Origin: Amycolatopsis balhimycina FH 1894
GTDB lineage: Bacteria; Actinomycetota; Actinomycetes; Mycobacteriales; Pseudonocardiaceae
Assembly: GCF_000384295.1 (NCBI RefSeq)
Contig: NZ_KB913037.1
Span: 5,328,822 to 5,392,821, forward strand
DNA length: 64,000 nucleotides
Reading direction: 5' to 3'
A program made the position numbers and the translations under genes. Shown piece after piece: positions 8,489 to 17,501 of the stretch (the stretch's first letter is position 1; every line of letters begins with the position of its first letter). The notes under the pieces are model-generated. The model saw nothing but the letters and a program-made list of their open reading frames with translations, ran no database searches and had not been told where the DNA came from.

Positions 8489-8520
8489 CCCTTGACCTCG
8501 TCGTCCGCTCAGTGCAGGCT

Positions 8521-8535
8521 ACTGGTCAGACCAGT
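8521..8535. promoter_or_regulatory. Palindromic FadR/GntR operator
   Basis: ACTGGTCAGACCAGT is a perfect 15-bp palindrome around a central A and contains TGGT-N3-ACCA, the classic FadR-type half-site arrangement. It sits 33 nt upstream of the regulator start and 81 nt upstream of the binding-protein gene, so it can control both directions. Confidence 0.75.
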
Positions 8536-8550
8536 GTACTAGCATCTTTC

Positions 8551-8604
8551 GGGGGTCCGGGTGGCGGAGCCCCCGGCCCGGGGCGAAGCCCCGGTTGTTA
8601 CAGC
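8551..8604 (+). repeat. REP-like double-hairpin repeat, copy 1
   Basis: This 54-bp GC-rich element is identical at 52 of 54 positions to 58946-58999 and closely matches the complement of 57488-57537. It can fold as an outer GGGGG/CCCCC hairpin and a small GGGGC-GAA-GCCCC hairpin. Here it lies in the 5' leader of the ABC transporter operon, ending 12 nt before the start codon and next to the ribosome site. Confidence 0.8.
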
Positions 8605-8615
8605 CTGGAGGCCGA

Positions 8616-10106
8616 ATGAAAGCCCGACTTCACGTGCTGGCAGCGGCGCTGCTGCTCGTGGTGTCCGGTTGCTCGGCAGGCTCGTCGGCGAGCGTTTCCG
8701 CAGGTCCGGACACACTTTCCGTCGGCTTCACGGCGGAGCCGGCGAACTTCGACTTCACCCGCACGGACGGCGCCGCGATCCCGCAGGCGCTGCTCTACAA
8801 CGTCTACGAAGGCCTGGTGAAGCTCGACGCGCAAGGCCGGGTCGTGCCGCTGCTCGCAAAGTCGTGGACGATCAGCCCGGACCGGCGCACGTACGACTTC
8901 CAGCTCCAGCAGGGCGTGAGGTTCAGCAACGGCGCGCCGTTCACCGCCGAGGACGTCAAGTTCTCGCTGCTGCGCGTGAAGACCGCCTGGACGATCTCGA
9001 TCAAGGCGAACATGGACGTCGTCGACCACGTCGACGTCGTGGCGCCGGACCATGCGCGGGTGGTGCTCTCGAAGCCGTCCAACGGCTGGCTGTTCAGCCT
9101 CACCAGCAGGCTCGGTGCGATGTTCAGCCCCACCGGTGTCGCGGACCTGGCGAACAAGCCGGTCGGCACCGGCCCGTACGTGGTGGCGGCGCGCAAGCGC
9201 GGCGACTCCGTGGTGCTCAAGGCGAATCCCGCGTACTGGGGCCGGAAACCGGCGTTCACGACGGTCGTCCTCAAGTACATCAAGGACCCGACCGCGCTCA
9301 CCAACGCCTTGTACAGCAACGGGATCGACGTCATCTCGGCGATCACCGCGCCCGACTCGGTCCCGCAGTTCCAGGCCGACGACCGGTTCCAGGTCGTCCA
9401 GGGCACGACGAACTCCGAAGTCACGCTGGCCATGAACAACGCGCGGCCGCCGCTCAACGACGTCCGCGTGCGCCAGGCCCTGACCTACGCGATCGACCGG
9501 AAGGCGCTGCTCGACACGGCGTGGGCCGGGCGCGGGACGCTGATCGGCAGCATGGTCCCGCCGACCGACCCCTGGTACGAGGACCTTTCGGCCGGCTACC
9601 CGTTCGATCCCGCGCGGGCCAAGGCGTTGCTGTCGGAAGCCGGCGTGACGAACCTGGACCTGCGGCTGCGGATCCCGAACCTGCCGTACGCGGTGTCGGC
9701 CGCGCAGGTCGTCCAGTCGCAGCTCGCCGACATCGGCGTCCGGACCACGATCGAGCCGCTCGACTTCCCGGCGGTGTGGCTCAAGCAGGTGTTCACCGAC
9801 CACGACTACGACCTGTCGATCATCCAGCACGTCGAGGCGCGTGACATCACGACGTTCGGCAAGCCGAAGTACTACTGGGGGTACGACGGCAAGCGCGTCC
9901 AGCAGCTGCTCGCCGAGGCCGACAGCGGCACGCCGCAGCAGCAGGTCGCGGACATGAAACAGGTGGCGCGGCAGCTGAACACCGACGCGGCCGCGGACTG
10001 GCTGTTCCTGTTCCCCAACGTGATCGTCGCGAAGACCAAGGTCGGCGGGTTCGTGCAGAACCAGGTCAGCGAGTCGTTCGACCTCACCGGGCTGGCGCCG
10101 CGATGA
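8616..10106 (+). CDS. ABC transporter substrate-binding lipoprotein, peptide/nickel family (SBP family 5)
   Basis: A 496-residue extracytoplasmic solute receptor. The lipobox VSGC puts the lipidated Cys at residue 19. Family 5 hallmarks follow: LYNVYEGLVKLD, PLLAKSWTISPD, YDFQLQQGVRFSNGAPFTAEDVKFSL, and VRQALTYAIDRKAL. ATG 8616 is chosen because GGAGG stands 4 nt upstream and the lipobox then falls at the right place. It opens the importer operon, each following gene overlapping by a few nucleotides. The ligand could be an oligopeptide, an amide or another polar compound; the downstream amidase suggests an amide. Confidence 0.93.
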   Translation: MKARLHVLAAALLLVVSGCSAGSSASVSAGPDTLSVGFTAEPANFDFTRTDGAAIPQALLYNVYEGLVKLDAQGRVVPLLAKSWTISPDRRTYDFQLQQGVRFSNGAPFTAEDVKFSLLRVKTAWTISIKANMDVVDHVDVVAPDHARVVLSKPSNGWLFSLTSRLGAMFSPTGVADLANKPVGTGPYVVAARKRGDSVVLKANPAYWGRKPAFTTVVLKYIKDPTALTNALYSNGIDVISAITAPDSVPQFQADDRFQVVQGTTNSEVTLAMNNARPPLNDVRVRQALTYAIDRKALLDTAWAGRGTLIGSMVPPTDPWYEDLSAGYPFDPARAKALLSEAGVTNLDLRLRIPNLPYAVSAAQVVQSQLADIGVRTTIEPLDFPAVWLKQVFTDHDYDLSIIQHVEARDITTFGKPKYYWGYDGKRVQQLLAEADSGTPQQQVADMKQVARQLNTDAAADWLFLFPNVIVAKTKVGGFVQNQVSESFDLTGLAPR

Positions 10107-11047
10107 CCGCCCGGGTCCTGCGCCGGGTGGCGGTCTTCGTGGTGAGCGTGCTGGTCGCGTCGATCGTGGTGTTCCTCTTCATGGCCGTGCTGCCGGGCGA
10201 TCCCGCGCAGGTCGCGCTCGGCGTCAACGCGACGCCGGAGCTGCTCGCCAAGACCCGCGCGGAGTTCGGCATCGACCGCCCTCTCTTCACGCAGTACTTC
10301 GACTGGATCGGTGGCGTGCTGCGAGGCGACTTCGGCCGCTCGTACGTGACGCGGGACGCGATCGGCCCGCAGCTGCTCGACCGCCTCGGCGTCACGTTGT
10401 GGCTGGTCGGGGCGGGAATGCTCGTCGCGCTGGTGATCGCGATCCCAGCGGGCACGTTCGCCGCGGTGAAGCACCGGAAGGCGTCCGGCGTGGGGGTTTC
10501 GGGGCTGTCGCAGATCGGCGTCGCGATCCCCGCGTTCCTCGCCGGGATCATCCTGGTGCAGATCTTCGCCGTCCAGCTGCGCTGGCTGCCGTCGGGCGGG
10601 TGGACCCCGCCGGACCAGGACTTCGGCGAGTTCGCGCGCGGGCTCGTGCTGCCCGCGTTGTCGCTCGGCCTGGTCCAGGGCGCGGTGCTCACGCGGTATG
10701 TCCGCTCGGCCGTGCTCGACACGCTCGGCCAGGACTACCTGCGCACCGCCCGGTCGAAGGGTCTGCGTCCGGGACAGGCGTTGGTGCGTCACGGTTTGCG
10801 CAACGCGTCGGTGCCGGTGGTCACCGTGCTGGGGTTGCAGCTGGCGACGCTGCTGATCGGCGCGGTCGTCGTCGAGCGCGTGTTCGTCCTGCCGGGGCTG
10901 GGCTCGCTGCTGCTGGACGCCGTGGCTTCCCGTGATCTGCTGACCGTGCAGGGGATCGTGCTCGTGCTGGTGGTCGGGGTGCTGCTGGTCAACTTCGTCG
11001 TCGACGTCCTCTACACGGTCCTCGACCCGCGATTGCGAGGTTCGTGA
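10103..11047 (+). CDS. ABC transporter permease, DppB/OppB type
   Basis: A 314-residue inner-membrane permease with about six helices. The N-terminal LRRVAVFVVSVLVASIVVFLF helix, the PGDPA motif, and the FGIDRPLFTQYFDWIGG segment are typical of DppB. The EAA loop is seen as RTARSKGLRPGQALVRHGLRNA, which contacts the ATPases. It overlaps the binding-protein gene by 4 nt (ATGA) and pairs with the next permease to form the channel. Confidence 0.94.
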   Translation: MTARVLRRVAVFVVSVLVASIVVFLFMAVLPGDPAQVALGVNATPELLAKTRAEFGIDRPLFTQYFDWIGGVLRGDFGRSYVTRDAIGPQLLDRLGVTLWLVGAGMLVALVIAIPAGTFAAVKHRKASGVGVSGLSQIGVAIPAFLAGIILVQIFAVQLRWLPSGGWTPPDQDFGEFARGLVLPALSLGLVQGAVLTRYVRSAVLDTLGQDYLRTARSKGLRPGQALVRHGLRNASVPVVTVLGLQLATLLIGAVVVERVFVLPGLGSLLLDAVASRDLLTVQGIVLVLVVGVLLVNFVVDVLYTVLDPRLRGS

Positions 11048-11853
11048 TGCGCAATCTCGTCGTCGGCGGGGTGCTCGTCGGCCTGGTCGTGGTGGCCGCG
11101 CTGCTGTCGTTCGCGTGGACGCCGTTCGACCCGGTGAAGGTCGACGCGACCCACCGGCTGCTCGGCTTCGGCGCGTCGCACTGGTTCGGCACGGACAAGT
11201 TCGGCCGGGACTTGCTGAGCCAGATCATGGTCGGCGCGCGGACGACGCTGTACGTCGGAGTCGTCGCCGTCGGCATCGCCGCGGTGATCGGCACGCCGCT
11301 GGGCATCCTCGCCGGGATGTCCCCGCGGTGGCTCGGCGAGTTCGTCATGCGCGTCAACGACCTCGTGCTCGCGTTCCCCGCGCTGCTGCTGGCCATCATG
11401 TTCGGCGCGGTGTTCGGGGCGGACACGCTGACCGCGATGGTCGCGATCGGCATCGCCACGATCCCGTCGTTCGCCCGGATCGCCCGCTCCGGGACGCTGC
11501 AGGTGATGAGCACCGAGTTCGTGCTCGCCGCCCGCGCGGGCGGCCGGTCGAAGCTGACCATCGCCGTGCGGCACGTCCTGCCGAACATCTCGGGCCTGCT
11601 GATCGTGCAGGCGTCGGTGTCGTTCGCGATCGCCGTGCTCGCCGAAGCGGCGTTGTCGTTCCTCGGGTTCGGGACGCGGCCGCCGACACCGTCGTGGGGC
11701 CGGATGCTGCAGGAATCCCAGGAGCTGCTGACCGTGCACCCGCGGCTGGCGCTGGTTCCCGGCATCGCGATCGCCGTCGCCGTGCTGGGCTTCAACCTCC
11801 TCGGCGACGGCCTGCGCGACCGCCTGGACCCCCGATTGGCGGTGCGCGTATGA
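11047..11853 (+). CDS. ABC transporter permease, DppC/OppC type
   Basis: A 268-residue second channel subunit with the DppC signature HWFGTDKFGRDLLSQIMVGARTTL after the first helix, and an EAA loop ending in HVLPNISG. The start is ATG 11047, touching the previous stop as TGATG; a GTG 3 nt earlier is equally usable. It is slightly shorter than typical DppC at the N-terminus but complete. Confidence 0.94.
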   Translation: MRNLVVGGVLVGLVVVAALLSFAWTPFDPVKVDATHRLLGFGASHWFGTDKFGRDLLSQIMVGARTTLYVGVVAVGIAAVIGTPLGILAGMSPRWLGEFVMRVNDLVLAFPALLLAIMFGAVFGADTLTAMVAIGIATIPSFARIARSGTLQVMSTEFVLAARAGGRSKLTIAVRHVLPNISGLLIVQASVSFAIAVLAEAALSFLGFGTRPPTPSWGRMLQESQELLTVHPRLALVPGIAIAVAVLGFNLLGDGLRDRLDPRLAVRV

Positions 11854-12581
11854 CACTGTCTGTGCGGGGGCTCAGCGTGGGTTCGCTGGTCCGGGACGTG
11901 TCCTTCGAGATCGGCGCCGGCGAGCGCGTCGGCCTGATCGGCGAGTCCGGGTCCGGCAAGTCGTTGACGGCATTGGCGATCATGGGCCTGCTGCCGGAGG
12001 AGCTCCGCGCGGCCGGCTCGGTCCGCCTCGGCGACCGTGAGCTGCTCGGAATGTCCGAAAAGGACATCTCCCGGCTGCGCGGCGACGAGCTGGCCATGGT
12101 GTTCCAGGAGCCGATGACGGCGTTGAACCCGGCCATGCGCGTCGGCCGCCAGGTCACCGAGCCCGGCCGCGTCCACGGACGGCGGCACCGAGCCGAGGAC
12201 CTGCTGTCCGCGGTGGGCCTGCCGGGCACGGCCCGCGCGTACCCGCACCAGCTCTCCGGTGGCCAGCGGCAGCGGGTGGTGCTCGCGATGGCGCTGGCCA
12301 ACGAGCCGTCGCTGCTGATCTGCGACGAGCCGACAACGGCCCTCGACGTCACCGTGCAGGCCCAGATCCTGTCGCTCATCAAGGCGTCGCTTTCACGTGA
12401 AAGTGCCCTTCTCTTCATCACGCACGACCTCGCGGTGGTCGCTTCGGTGTGTGAACGCGTGCTGGTGATGCTGGACGGCGAGATCGTCGAAGCGGGCTCG
12501 ACGCGCGAAGTGCTGACGGCGCCTTCGCATGCCTACACGCGGAAGCTTCTGGCCGCCTCGGACCTGGAGGCCCGGCGATGA
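11850..12581 (+). CDS. ABC transporter ATP-binding protein, DppD type
   Basis: A 243-residue nucleotide-binding subunit. Walker A is GESGSGKS, the Q-loop is MVFQEPMTALNP, the signature is LSGGQRQR, and Walker B is LLICDEPTTALD with the switch His in FITHDLAVV. It is shorter than many DppD proteins (about 320), lacking the C-terminal iron-sulfur-type extension. It overlaps its neighbours by 4 nt on each side. A TTTCACGTGAAA palindrome is embedded in its coding sequence at 12391-12402. Confidence 0.94.
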   Translation: MTLSVRGLSVGSLVRDVSFEIGAGERVGLIGESGSGKSLTALAIMGLLPEELRAAGSVRLGDRELLGMSEKDISRLRGDELAMVFQEPMTALNPAMRVGRQVTEPGRVHGRRHRAEDLLSAVGLPGTARAYPHQLSGGQRQRVVLAMALANEPSLLICDEPTTALDVTVQAQILSLIKASLSRESALLFITHDLAVVASVCERVLVMLDGEIVEAGSTREVLTAPSHAYTRKLLAASDLEARR

Positions 12582-13348
12582 TCATCGAAGTCCGCGACCT
12601 CGAACGCCGCTACGCCCGCCGGGACGTGCACGCCCTACGCGGTGTCAGCTTCGACGTCGAGGCGGGGCAGCGGTTCGGCATCGTCGGCGAGTCCGGCTCC
12701 GGCAAGTCGACGCTGGTCCGGCTGCTGGCCGCGCTCGACAAGCCGACCGCCGGCACGGTCTCGTTCCAGGGCACCCGGATCGACAACCTGCCCGAACGGA
12801 AGCTGCGGTTCCTGCGCTCGGAACTGCAGATCGTCTTCCAGGACCCGATGGGCTCGCTCGACCCGCGGATGCGCGTGCTGGACATCATTTCCGAGCCGCT
12901 CGGCCGCCGGGAGCCGGACCGCGTCGCCGAGCTGCTCGCCGCTGTCGGCCTGCCCGCGGACGCGGCGGGGCGCTACCCGCACCAGTTCTCCGGCGGCCAG
13001 CGGCAACGGATCTCGATCGCGCGGGCGCTGGCGCCGAACCCGAGCGTGCTGATCGCCGACGAGCCGGTCAGCGCGCTCGACGTCTCCGTGCGCGGCCAGA
13101 TCCTCGATCTCCTGGGTTCGCTGGTGGAGCAGTTCGCCCTGACGCTGATCTTCGTGTCGCACGACCTCGGCGTCGTCCGGCACGTCTGCGACCGGGTCGC
13201 GGTGATGCGCCGCGGCGAGATCGTCGAGCTGGGCGACGTGGCGCAGGTGTACGACGCGCCGCGGCACGAGTACACGCGGGAACTCCTGGCCGCCGCGCCG
13301 AACCTGCGCGCGGAGCTGGCCCGGCTGAGCGGAGGTGACGATGACTGA
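12578..13348 (+). CDS. ABC transporter ATP-binding protein, DppF type
   Basis: A 256-residue second ATPase of the importer. It has Walker A GESGSGKST, Q-loop VFQDPMGSLDPRM, signature FSGGQRQR, and Walker B VLIADEPVSALDVSV, followed by FVSHDLGVV. The N-terminal FDVEAGQRFGIV and the DPMGSLDPRM segment are typical of DppF. It forms a heterodimer with the preceding ATPase. Its end overlaps the aldehyde dehydrogenase start by 8 nt. Confidence 0.94.
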   Translation: MIIEVRDLERRYARRDVHALRGVSFDVEAGQRFGIVGESGSGKSTLVRLLAALDKPTAGTVSFQGTRIDNLPERKLRFLRSELQIVFQDPMGSLDPRMRVLDIISEPLGRREPDRVAELLAAVGLPADAAGRYPHQFSGGQRQRISIARALAPNPSVLIADEPVSALDVSVRGQILDLLGSLVEQFALTLIFVSHDLGVVRHVCDRVAVMRRGEIVELGDVAQVYDAPRHEYTRELLAAAPNLRAELARLSGGDDD

Positions 13349-14753
13349 GTACCCGGACGGCCTGCCGGTCGGCGCGGGCTGGGTGTCCACTGTGGATGTC
13401 GAAGAAATCGTTTTCCCTTACGACGGGAGCGTTGTCGGCACCGCACCCGTCGGGACGCCGGAGCTGGCTACTCGTGCTGTCGACGAGGCTGTCGCTGTCG
13501 CGCGCGAAGTGGCTTCGCTGCCTTCGCGGGTTCGTCGCGCCTTGTTGAACGATGTCGCTGCTGCTGTGCGTTCTCGCCGCGAGGAGTTCGAGAACCTCCT
13601 CGTGTCGGAGACGGGCAAGCCGCTGGTCGACTGCCGCGTCGAGGTCGCCCGCACGATCGTCACCTGGGAAGCCGCGGCCGAAGAGGTATCGCGGCTGCAC
13701 GGCGAGACCGTGCCACTCGACCTCCTGCCCTCCGGCGACGGCTTGGTCGGGTTCTGGAAGCGCAAGCCGATCGGCGTCGTCGTCGGCATCGCGGGCTTCA
13801 ACTACCCGCTGCTGCTGGCGTCGCACAAGATCGCGCCGGCGATCGCCGCGGGCTGCCCGGTGATCGTCAAGCCCGCGCCCCAGACGCCCTTGGCCACGCT
13901 CTGGCTGGTCCACCTCGTGCGCTCGCTCGCGCCCGTGCCCGCCATGGTCCAGCTGGTCACCGGTGACGCGGCCGTGGGCGCCGCGCTGACCACCGACCGC
14001 CGCGTCGGCGCGGTCTCGTTCACCGGCTCGGCCGCGGTCGGCCACCGCATCGCGCGCGACGCGGCGCCCACGAAAACCCTGCTGGAGCTGGGCTCGAACG
14101 CGGCACTCGTCGTGGCAGGCGACGCCGACCTCGACGCCGCCGTGGACGCCGTGCTGCGCGGCGGGTTCTACGCGTCCGGCCAGGCCTGCATTTCGGTGCA
14201 GCGGGTCCTGGTCGTCGCGTCGGTCGCTTCAGCGTTCACCGAACGGCTGCTGGCGCGGCTCGGCGAGGTCGTCATCGGCGATCCGCGGGACGAGAAGACG
14301 CGGGTGTCCGCGCTGATCGACCCCGCTTCCACCGACCGCGTCGCCGCGTGGATCGAGAAGGCAGGCGGCCGCCGGGTCGGCGGGGGTGTCGACGGCACGG
14401 TGTTGCGGCCGACTGTCCTCCTCGACGTCCCGGACGGCGTCGAAGCCTGGGACGAGGAGATCTTCGGCCCGGTCGTCTGCCTGCGCACAGTGTCCGATGT
14501 GGACGAAGCGTTCGCCGCGGTGAACGCGTCCCGCTACGGGCTCCACGCCAGCGTCTACAGCCGGTCCCTGAACACGGCGTTCCGCGCTTTGGACGAGCTG
14601 GAAGTCGGCGGTGTCGTGGTCAACGAGGTGCCCGGCTTCCGCTCGGACACCATGCCGTACGGCGGTGTGAAGGACTCCGGCATCGGCCGCGAAGGGCCGC
14701 GCTTCGCCGTCGAGGAACTGACCGTGACGAGGATGGCGGTGCTGCGCCCGTGA
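13341..14753 (+). CDS. NAD(P)-dependent aldehyde dehydrogenase family protein
   Basis: A 470-residue aldehyde oxidase. Visible motifs are VGIAGFNYPLLL and KPAPQTPLA (cofactor site), FTGSAAVGHRIA (Rossmann), the general base Glu249 in LLELGSN, the catalytic Cys283 in SGQACISVQR, and DEEIFGPVV near the end. GGAGG lies 5 nt before ATG 13341. The 8-nt overlap with the transporter ATPase shows that catabolism and uptake are in one transcript. The aldehyde is unknown; the neighbouring SDR could make it from an alcohol. Confidence 0.92.
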   Translation: MTEYPDGLPVGAGWVSTVDVEEIVFPYDGSVVGTAPVGTPELATRAVDEAVAVAREVASLPSRVRRALLNDVAAAVRSRREEFENLLVSETGKPLVDCRVEVARTIVTWEAAAEEVSRLHGETVPLDLLPSGDGLVGFWKRKPIGVVVGIAGFNYPLLLASHKIAPAIAAGCPVIVKPAPQTPLATLWLVHLVRSLAPVPAMVQLVTGDAAVGAALTTDRRVGAVSFTGSAAVGHRIARDAAPTKTLLELGSNAALVVAGDADLDAAVDAVLRGGFYASGQACISVQRVLVVASVASAFTERLLARLGEVVIGDPRDEKTRVSALIDPASTDRVAAWIEKAGGRRVGGGVDGTVLRPTVLLDVPDGVEAWDEEIFGPVVCLRTVSDVDEAFAAVNASRYGLHASVYSRSLNTAFRALDELEVGGVVVNEVPGFRSDTMPYGGVKDSGIGREGPRFAVEELTVTRMAVLRP

Positions 14754-15505
14754 ACTACGAAAACCTGTTCCGGCTGGATGGACGCCGTGCGGTGGTCCTC
14801 GGCGCGGGGGGCATCGGCCGCGAGGCCGCGCGAGCCTTGGCGGCGCAGGGCGCTGACGTCGTCTGCGCCGATCGGGACATCGCTGCGGCGCGCGAGACCG
14901 GCGTCGGCGAAGCGTACGAAATCGACCTGCTCGAACCCGGCGCGGTCGACCGGGCCGCGACCGACCTAGGGCCGCAGGACATCGTCGTGCTCACCGCCGC
15001 GATGAACGTGCGCAAACGTTTGCTGGACTACACGCGCGAAGAGTTCGACCGCGTGATCGCGCTGAACCTCGGCGTGACGTTCGAGGTGGTCCGCGTGTTC
15101 GGCGCCGACATGGTCGCGCGCGGGCGGGGGAGCATCATCGGCTTTTCGTCGATCCGCGGCACGACCGTCGAGCCCGGCCAGGGCCCGTACGCGGCGACGA
15201 AAGCCGGGCTCGTCCAGCTGCTCCGGACGGCCGCCGCGGAGTTCGGCCCGGCCGGTGTGCGGGTCAACGCGATCGCCCCCGGCGTCGTCGAGACGCCCTT
15301 GACCGCGCAGATCAAGGCGAACCCGGAGTGGTACGACGCTTACGCGACGAAGGGCGCGTTGGGGCGCTGGGCGCGTCCGGACGAGCTGGCCGGCGCTGTC
15401 GTGTACCTCGCTTCGGACGCTTCGTCGTTCGTGACCGGCTCTGTGCTGGCGGTGGACGGCGGCTGGACCGCCGTCGACGGCCGCTTCGAACCACCCGCTT
15501 CGTGA
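14750..15505 (+). CDS. SDR family oxidoreductase
   Basis: A 251-residue short-chain dehydrogenase. The N-terminal nucleotide motif is GAGGIGREAA, a variant of TGxxxGIG lacking the usual Thr. The catalytic set is Ser in FSSIRG, with Tyr147 and Lys151 in PYAATKAG. The C-terminus has VNAIAPGVVETPL and the closing VTGSVLAVDGGW. The GTG start overlaps the dehydrogenase stop by 4 nt. It probably oxidises a hydroxyl group of the imported substrate or its fragment. Confidence 0.92.
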   Translation: MNYENLFRLDGRRAVVLGAGGIGREAARALAAQGADVVCADRDIAAARETGVGEAYEIDLLEPGAVDRAATDLGPQDIVVLTAAMNVRKRLLDYTREEFDRVIALNLGVTFEVVRVFGADMVARGRGSIIGFSSIRGTTVEPGQGPYAATKAGLVQLLRTAAAEFGPAGVRVNAIAPGVVETPLTAQIKANPEWYDAYATKGALGRWARPDELAGAVVYLASDASSFVTGSVLAVDGGWTAVDGRFEPPAS

Positions 15506-15514
15506 GGAGGGCTC

Positions 15515-16900
15515 ATGACCGAGCTGCCCGACCTGACCGCCGTCGAACTCGTCGCGCAGTACCGCGCGAAGACGCTCTCGCCAGTCGAAGTCACCGAAGC
15601 CGTTCTCGCGCGTATCGAAGCGCGAGAGCCCGAGCTGCACGCGTTGTACGCCTACGACCCTTCAGGCGCTCGCGACGAAGCAAAGGCGTCCGAAGCACGC
15701 TGGGCGGCCGGCGAACCGCTGGGCCCGATCGACGGCGTCCCGCTCACCCTCAAGGAGAACATCGCGACCCGCGGCACGCCGGTGCCGCTGGGCACGGCGG
15801 CGACCGCGCTGGTCCCGGCCGCCGAGGACGCCCCGGCCGCCGCGCGGGTCCGCGAGTCCGGCGGCGTCCTGCTGGCCAAGACGACCATGCCGGACTACGG
15901 GATGCTGACGTCCGGCCTGTCGAGCTTCCACCCCACGGCCCGCAACCCGTGGCAGCTCTCGGCCACGCCCGGCGGGTCGAGCGCGGGCGCCGGCGCCGCG
16001 GCCGCCGCGGGGTACGGCCCGCTGCACGTCGGCACGGACATCGGCGGCTCGATCCGGCTGCCCGCGGGCTGGTGCGGCCTGGTCGGGCTGAAGCCGAGCT
16101 TCGGCCGGGTGCCGGTCGACCCGCCGTTCCTCGGCCGCGTCGCCGGCCCGATGACCCGGACCGTAGCCGACACGGCGTTGCTGATGAGCGTGCTTTCCCG
16201 CCCGGACCCCCGCGACCACCTGAGCCTGCCGCCGGCCGAGCTGCCGTGGTCGTCGCTCGAGGGCACGCTGGACGGCCTCCGCGTCGGCCTGCACCTCGAG
16301 TCCGGCCCCGGCCTGCCGGTGGATCCCGTGACGCTCGACGCCGTCACCGCGGCGGCCCGGGCGTTCGAAGCGGCGGGCGCGATCGTCGAGCCGGTCGGGC
16401 CGTTCCTGACGCGCGGCATGCTCGACGGCCTCGACGTCTTCTGGCGCACGCGGGCCTGGTCGGACCTGGCGGCGCTGCCGCCGGACCGCCGCGCGAAGGT
16501 CCTGCCGTACATCGCCGACTGGGCCGCGGGCGGCGCGAACGCGTCCGGAGTGGACGTCTATCGCGGTTTCGCCCAGATCGACGTGATGAGCGTGGCGGCC
16601 CTGCAGGCGACCTCGGCGTTCGACGTCGTCCTGTCGCCGACCTGCCCGGTCGCGGCGCCGCCGGCGGAGTGGGCGTCCCCGACGAACGACCCGGGCCGCC
16701 CGTTCGAGCACATCGCGTTCACCGTGCCGTACAACATGTCCGGCCAGCCCGCGGTTTCGCTGAACTGCGGCTACACCGACGACGGCCGGCCGATCGGCCT
16801 CCAGCTGACGGGCCGCCGCTTCGACGACCTCGGCGTCCTCCGCGCCGCGGCGGCGTACGAGCGGCTTCGCCCGCCGCAGCGGCCCTGGCCGATCGGATAG
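15515..16900 (+). CDS. Amidase (amidase signature family)
   Basis: A 461-residue amide hydrolase. The Ser-cisSer-Lys triad is visible: Lys80 in LTLKENIATRG, the cis-Ser in GGSSAGAG (residues 155-156), and the nucleophile Ser179 in GTDIGGSIRLPAG. A strong GAGGAGGG site stands just before the ATG, 9 nt after the SDR stop. It is the last gene of the operon. No signal peptide, so hydrolysis occurs after uptake. The substrate is unknown; the gene set suggests cleavage of an amide followed by alcohol/aldehyde oxidation. Confidence 0.92.
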   Translation: MTELPDLTAVELVAQYRAKTLSPVEVTEAVLARIEAREPELHALYAYDPSGARDEAKASEARWAAGEPLGPIDGVPLTLKENIATRGTPVPLGTAATALVPAAEDAPAAARVRESGGVLLAKTTMPDYGMLTSGLSSFHPTARNPWQLSATPGGSSAGAGAAAAAGYGPLHVGTDIGGSIRLPAGWCGLVGLKPSFGRVPVDPPFLGRVAGPMTRTVADTALLMSVLSRPDPRDHLSLPPAELPWSSLEGTLDGLRVGLHLESGPGLPVDPVTLDAVTAAARAFEAAGAIVEPVGPFLTRGMLDGLDVFWRTRAWSDLAALPPDRRAKVLPYIADWAAGGANASGVDVYRGFAQIDVMSVAALQATSAFDVVLSPTCPVAAPPAEWASPTNDPGRPFEHIAFTVPYNMSGQPAVSLNCGYTDDGRPIGLQLTGRRFDDLGVLRAAAAYERLRPPQRPWPIG

Positions 16901-16979
16901 GGAAGAAGTTCCGGGCCTTCGGCGAAGTGGGGGTGAAGCTGTCGCCGACGGGAAGGAACCCCATGACAGAGGCAGCCCC

Positions 16980-17501
16980 ATGACGGCAGCCCCGGTGCTC
17001 GGCACCGAGCAGTTCACCGACGTGCACGACCGCTACTTCGCGGCCATCTACCGGTACGTCGCCGGCCGCCTCGGTGCGCAGGCCGCGGAGGACATCGCCG
17101 CCGAGACGTTCCTCGTCGCCTTCGACCGCCGGAAGACGTTCGACGCCAGTCGCGGCGATCTGCGCGCCTGGCTGTTCGGCATCGCGACGAACCTGGTCTC
17201 CCGGCACCGCCGCAAGGAGGCCCGCCGCTACCGCGCGCTCTCGCGGCTGGACCCGCGCGAAGCCGCAGAAGGGCACGAAAGCCGCGTTGTCGCTTCGGTG
17301 ACGGTTGCCCGGCTGGGAAAGGCGCTGTCCCAGCTGTCCGCCGGGGAGCGCGATGTCCTGCTGCTCGTCGCGCTCGGCGACCTCGGTTACGCCGAAGTCG
17401 CCGAAGCACTCGGCATCTCCCCGGGCACGGTCGGCTCCCGGCTGACGCGTGCCCGCAAGAAGCTCACCCCCGCTCTCGCCCAGGAGGCCTCCGATGAATG
17501 A
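16980..17501 (+). CDS. RNA polymerase ECF-type sigma-70 factor
   Basis: A 173-residue sigma factor. Region 2 covers about 12-75 (YVAGRLGAQAAEDIAAETFLVAF, then LRAWLFGIATNLVSRHRRKEARR). Region 4 covers about 115-165 (LSQLSAGERDVLLLVALGDLGYAEVAEALGISPGTVGSRLTRARKKL). The N-terminus starts directly at region 2, as in small ECFs. A second, out-of-frame ATG lies 17 nt upstream within a near-duplicate of the start region. It overlaps the next gene by 8 nt, an arrangement shared with CU044_5270-family partners. Confidence 0.92.
   Translation: MTAAPVLGTEQFTDVHDRYFAAIYRYVAGRLGAQAAEDIAAETFLVAFDRRKTFDASRGDLRAWLFGIATNLVSRHRRKEARRYRALSRLDPREAAEGHESRVVASVTVARLGKALSQLSAGERDVLLLVALGDLGYAEVAEALGISPGTVGSRLTRARKKLTPALAQEASDE

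Noticed and set aside
12391..12402. TTTCACGTGAAA as a true parS site in the DppD-type gene
   Set aside because: The flanking bases are C and G, opposite to the parS consensus, and no parAB genes are near.
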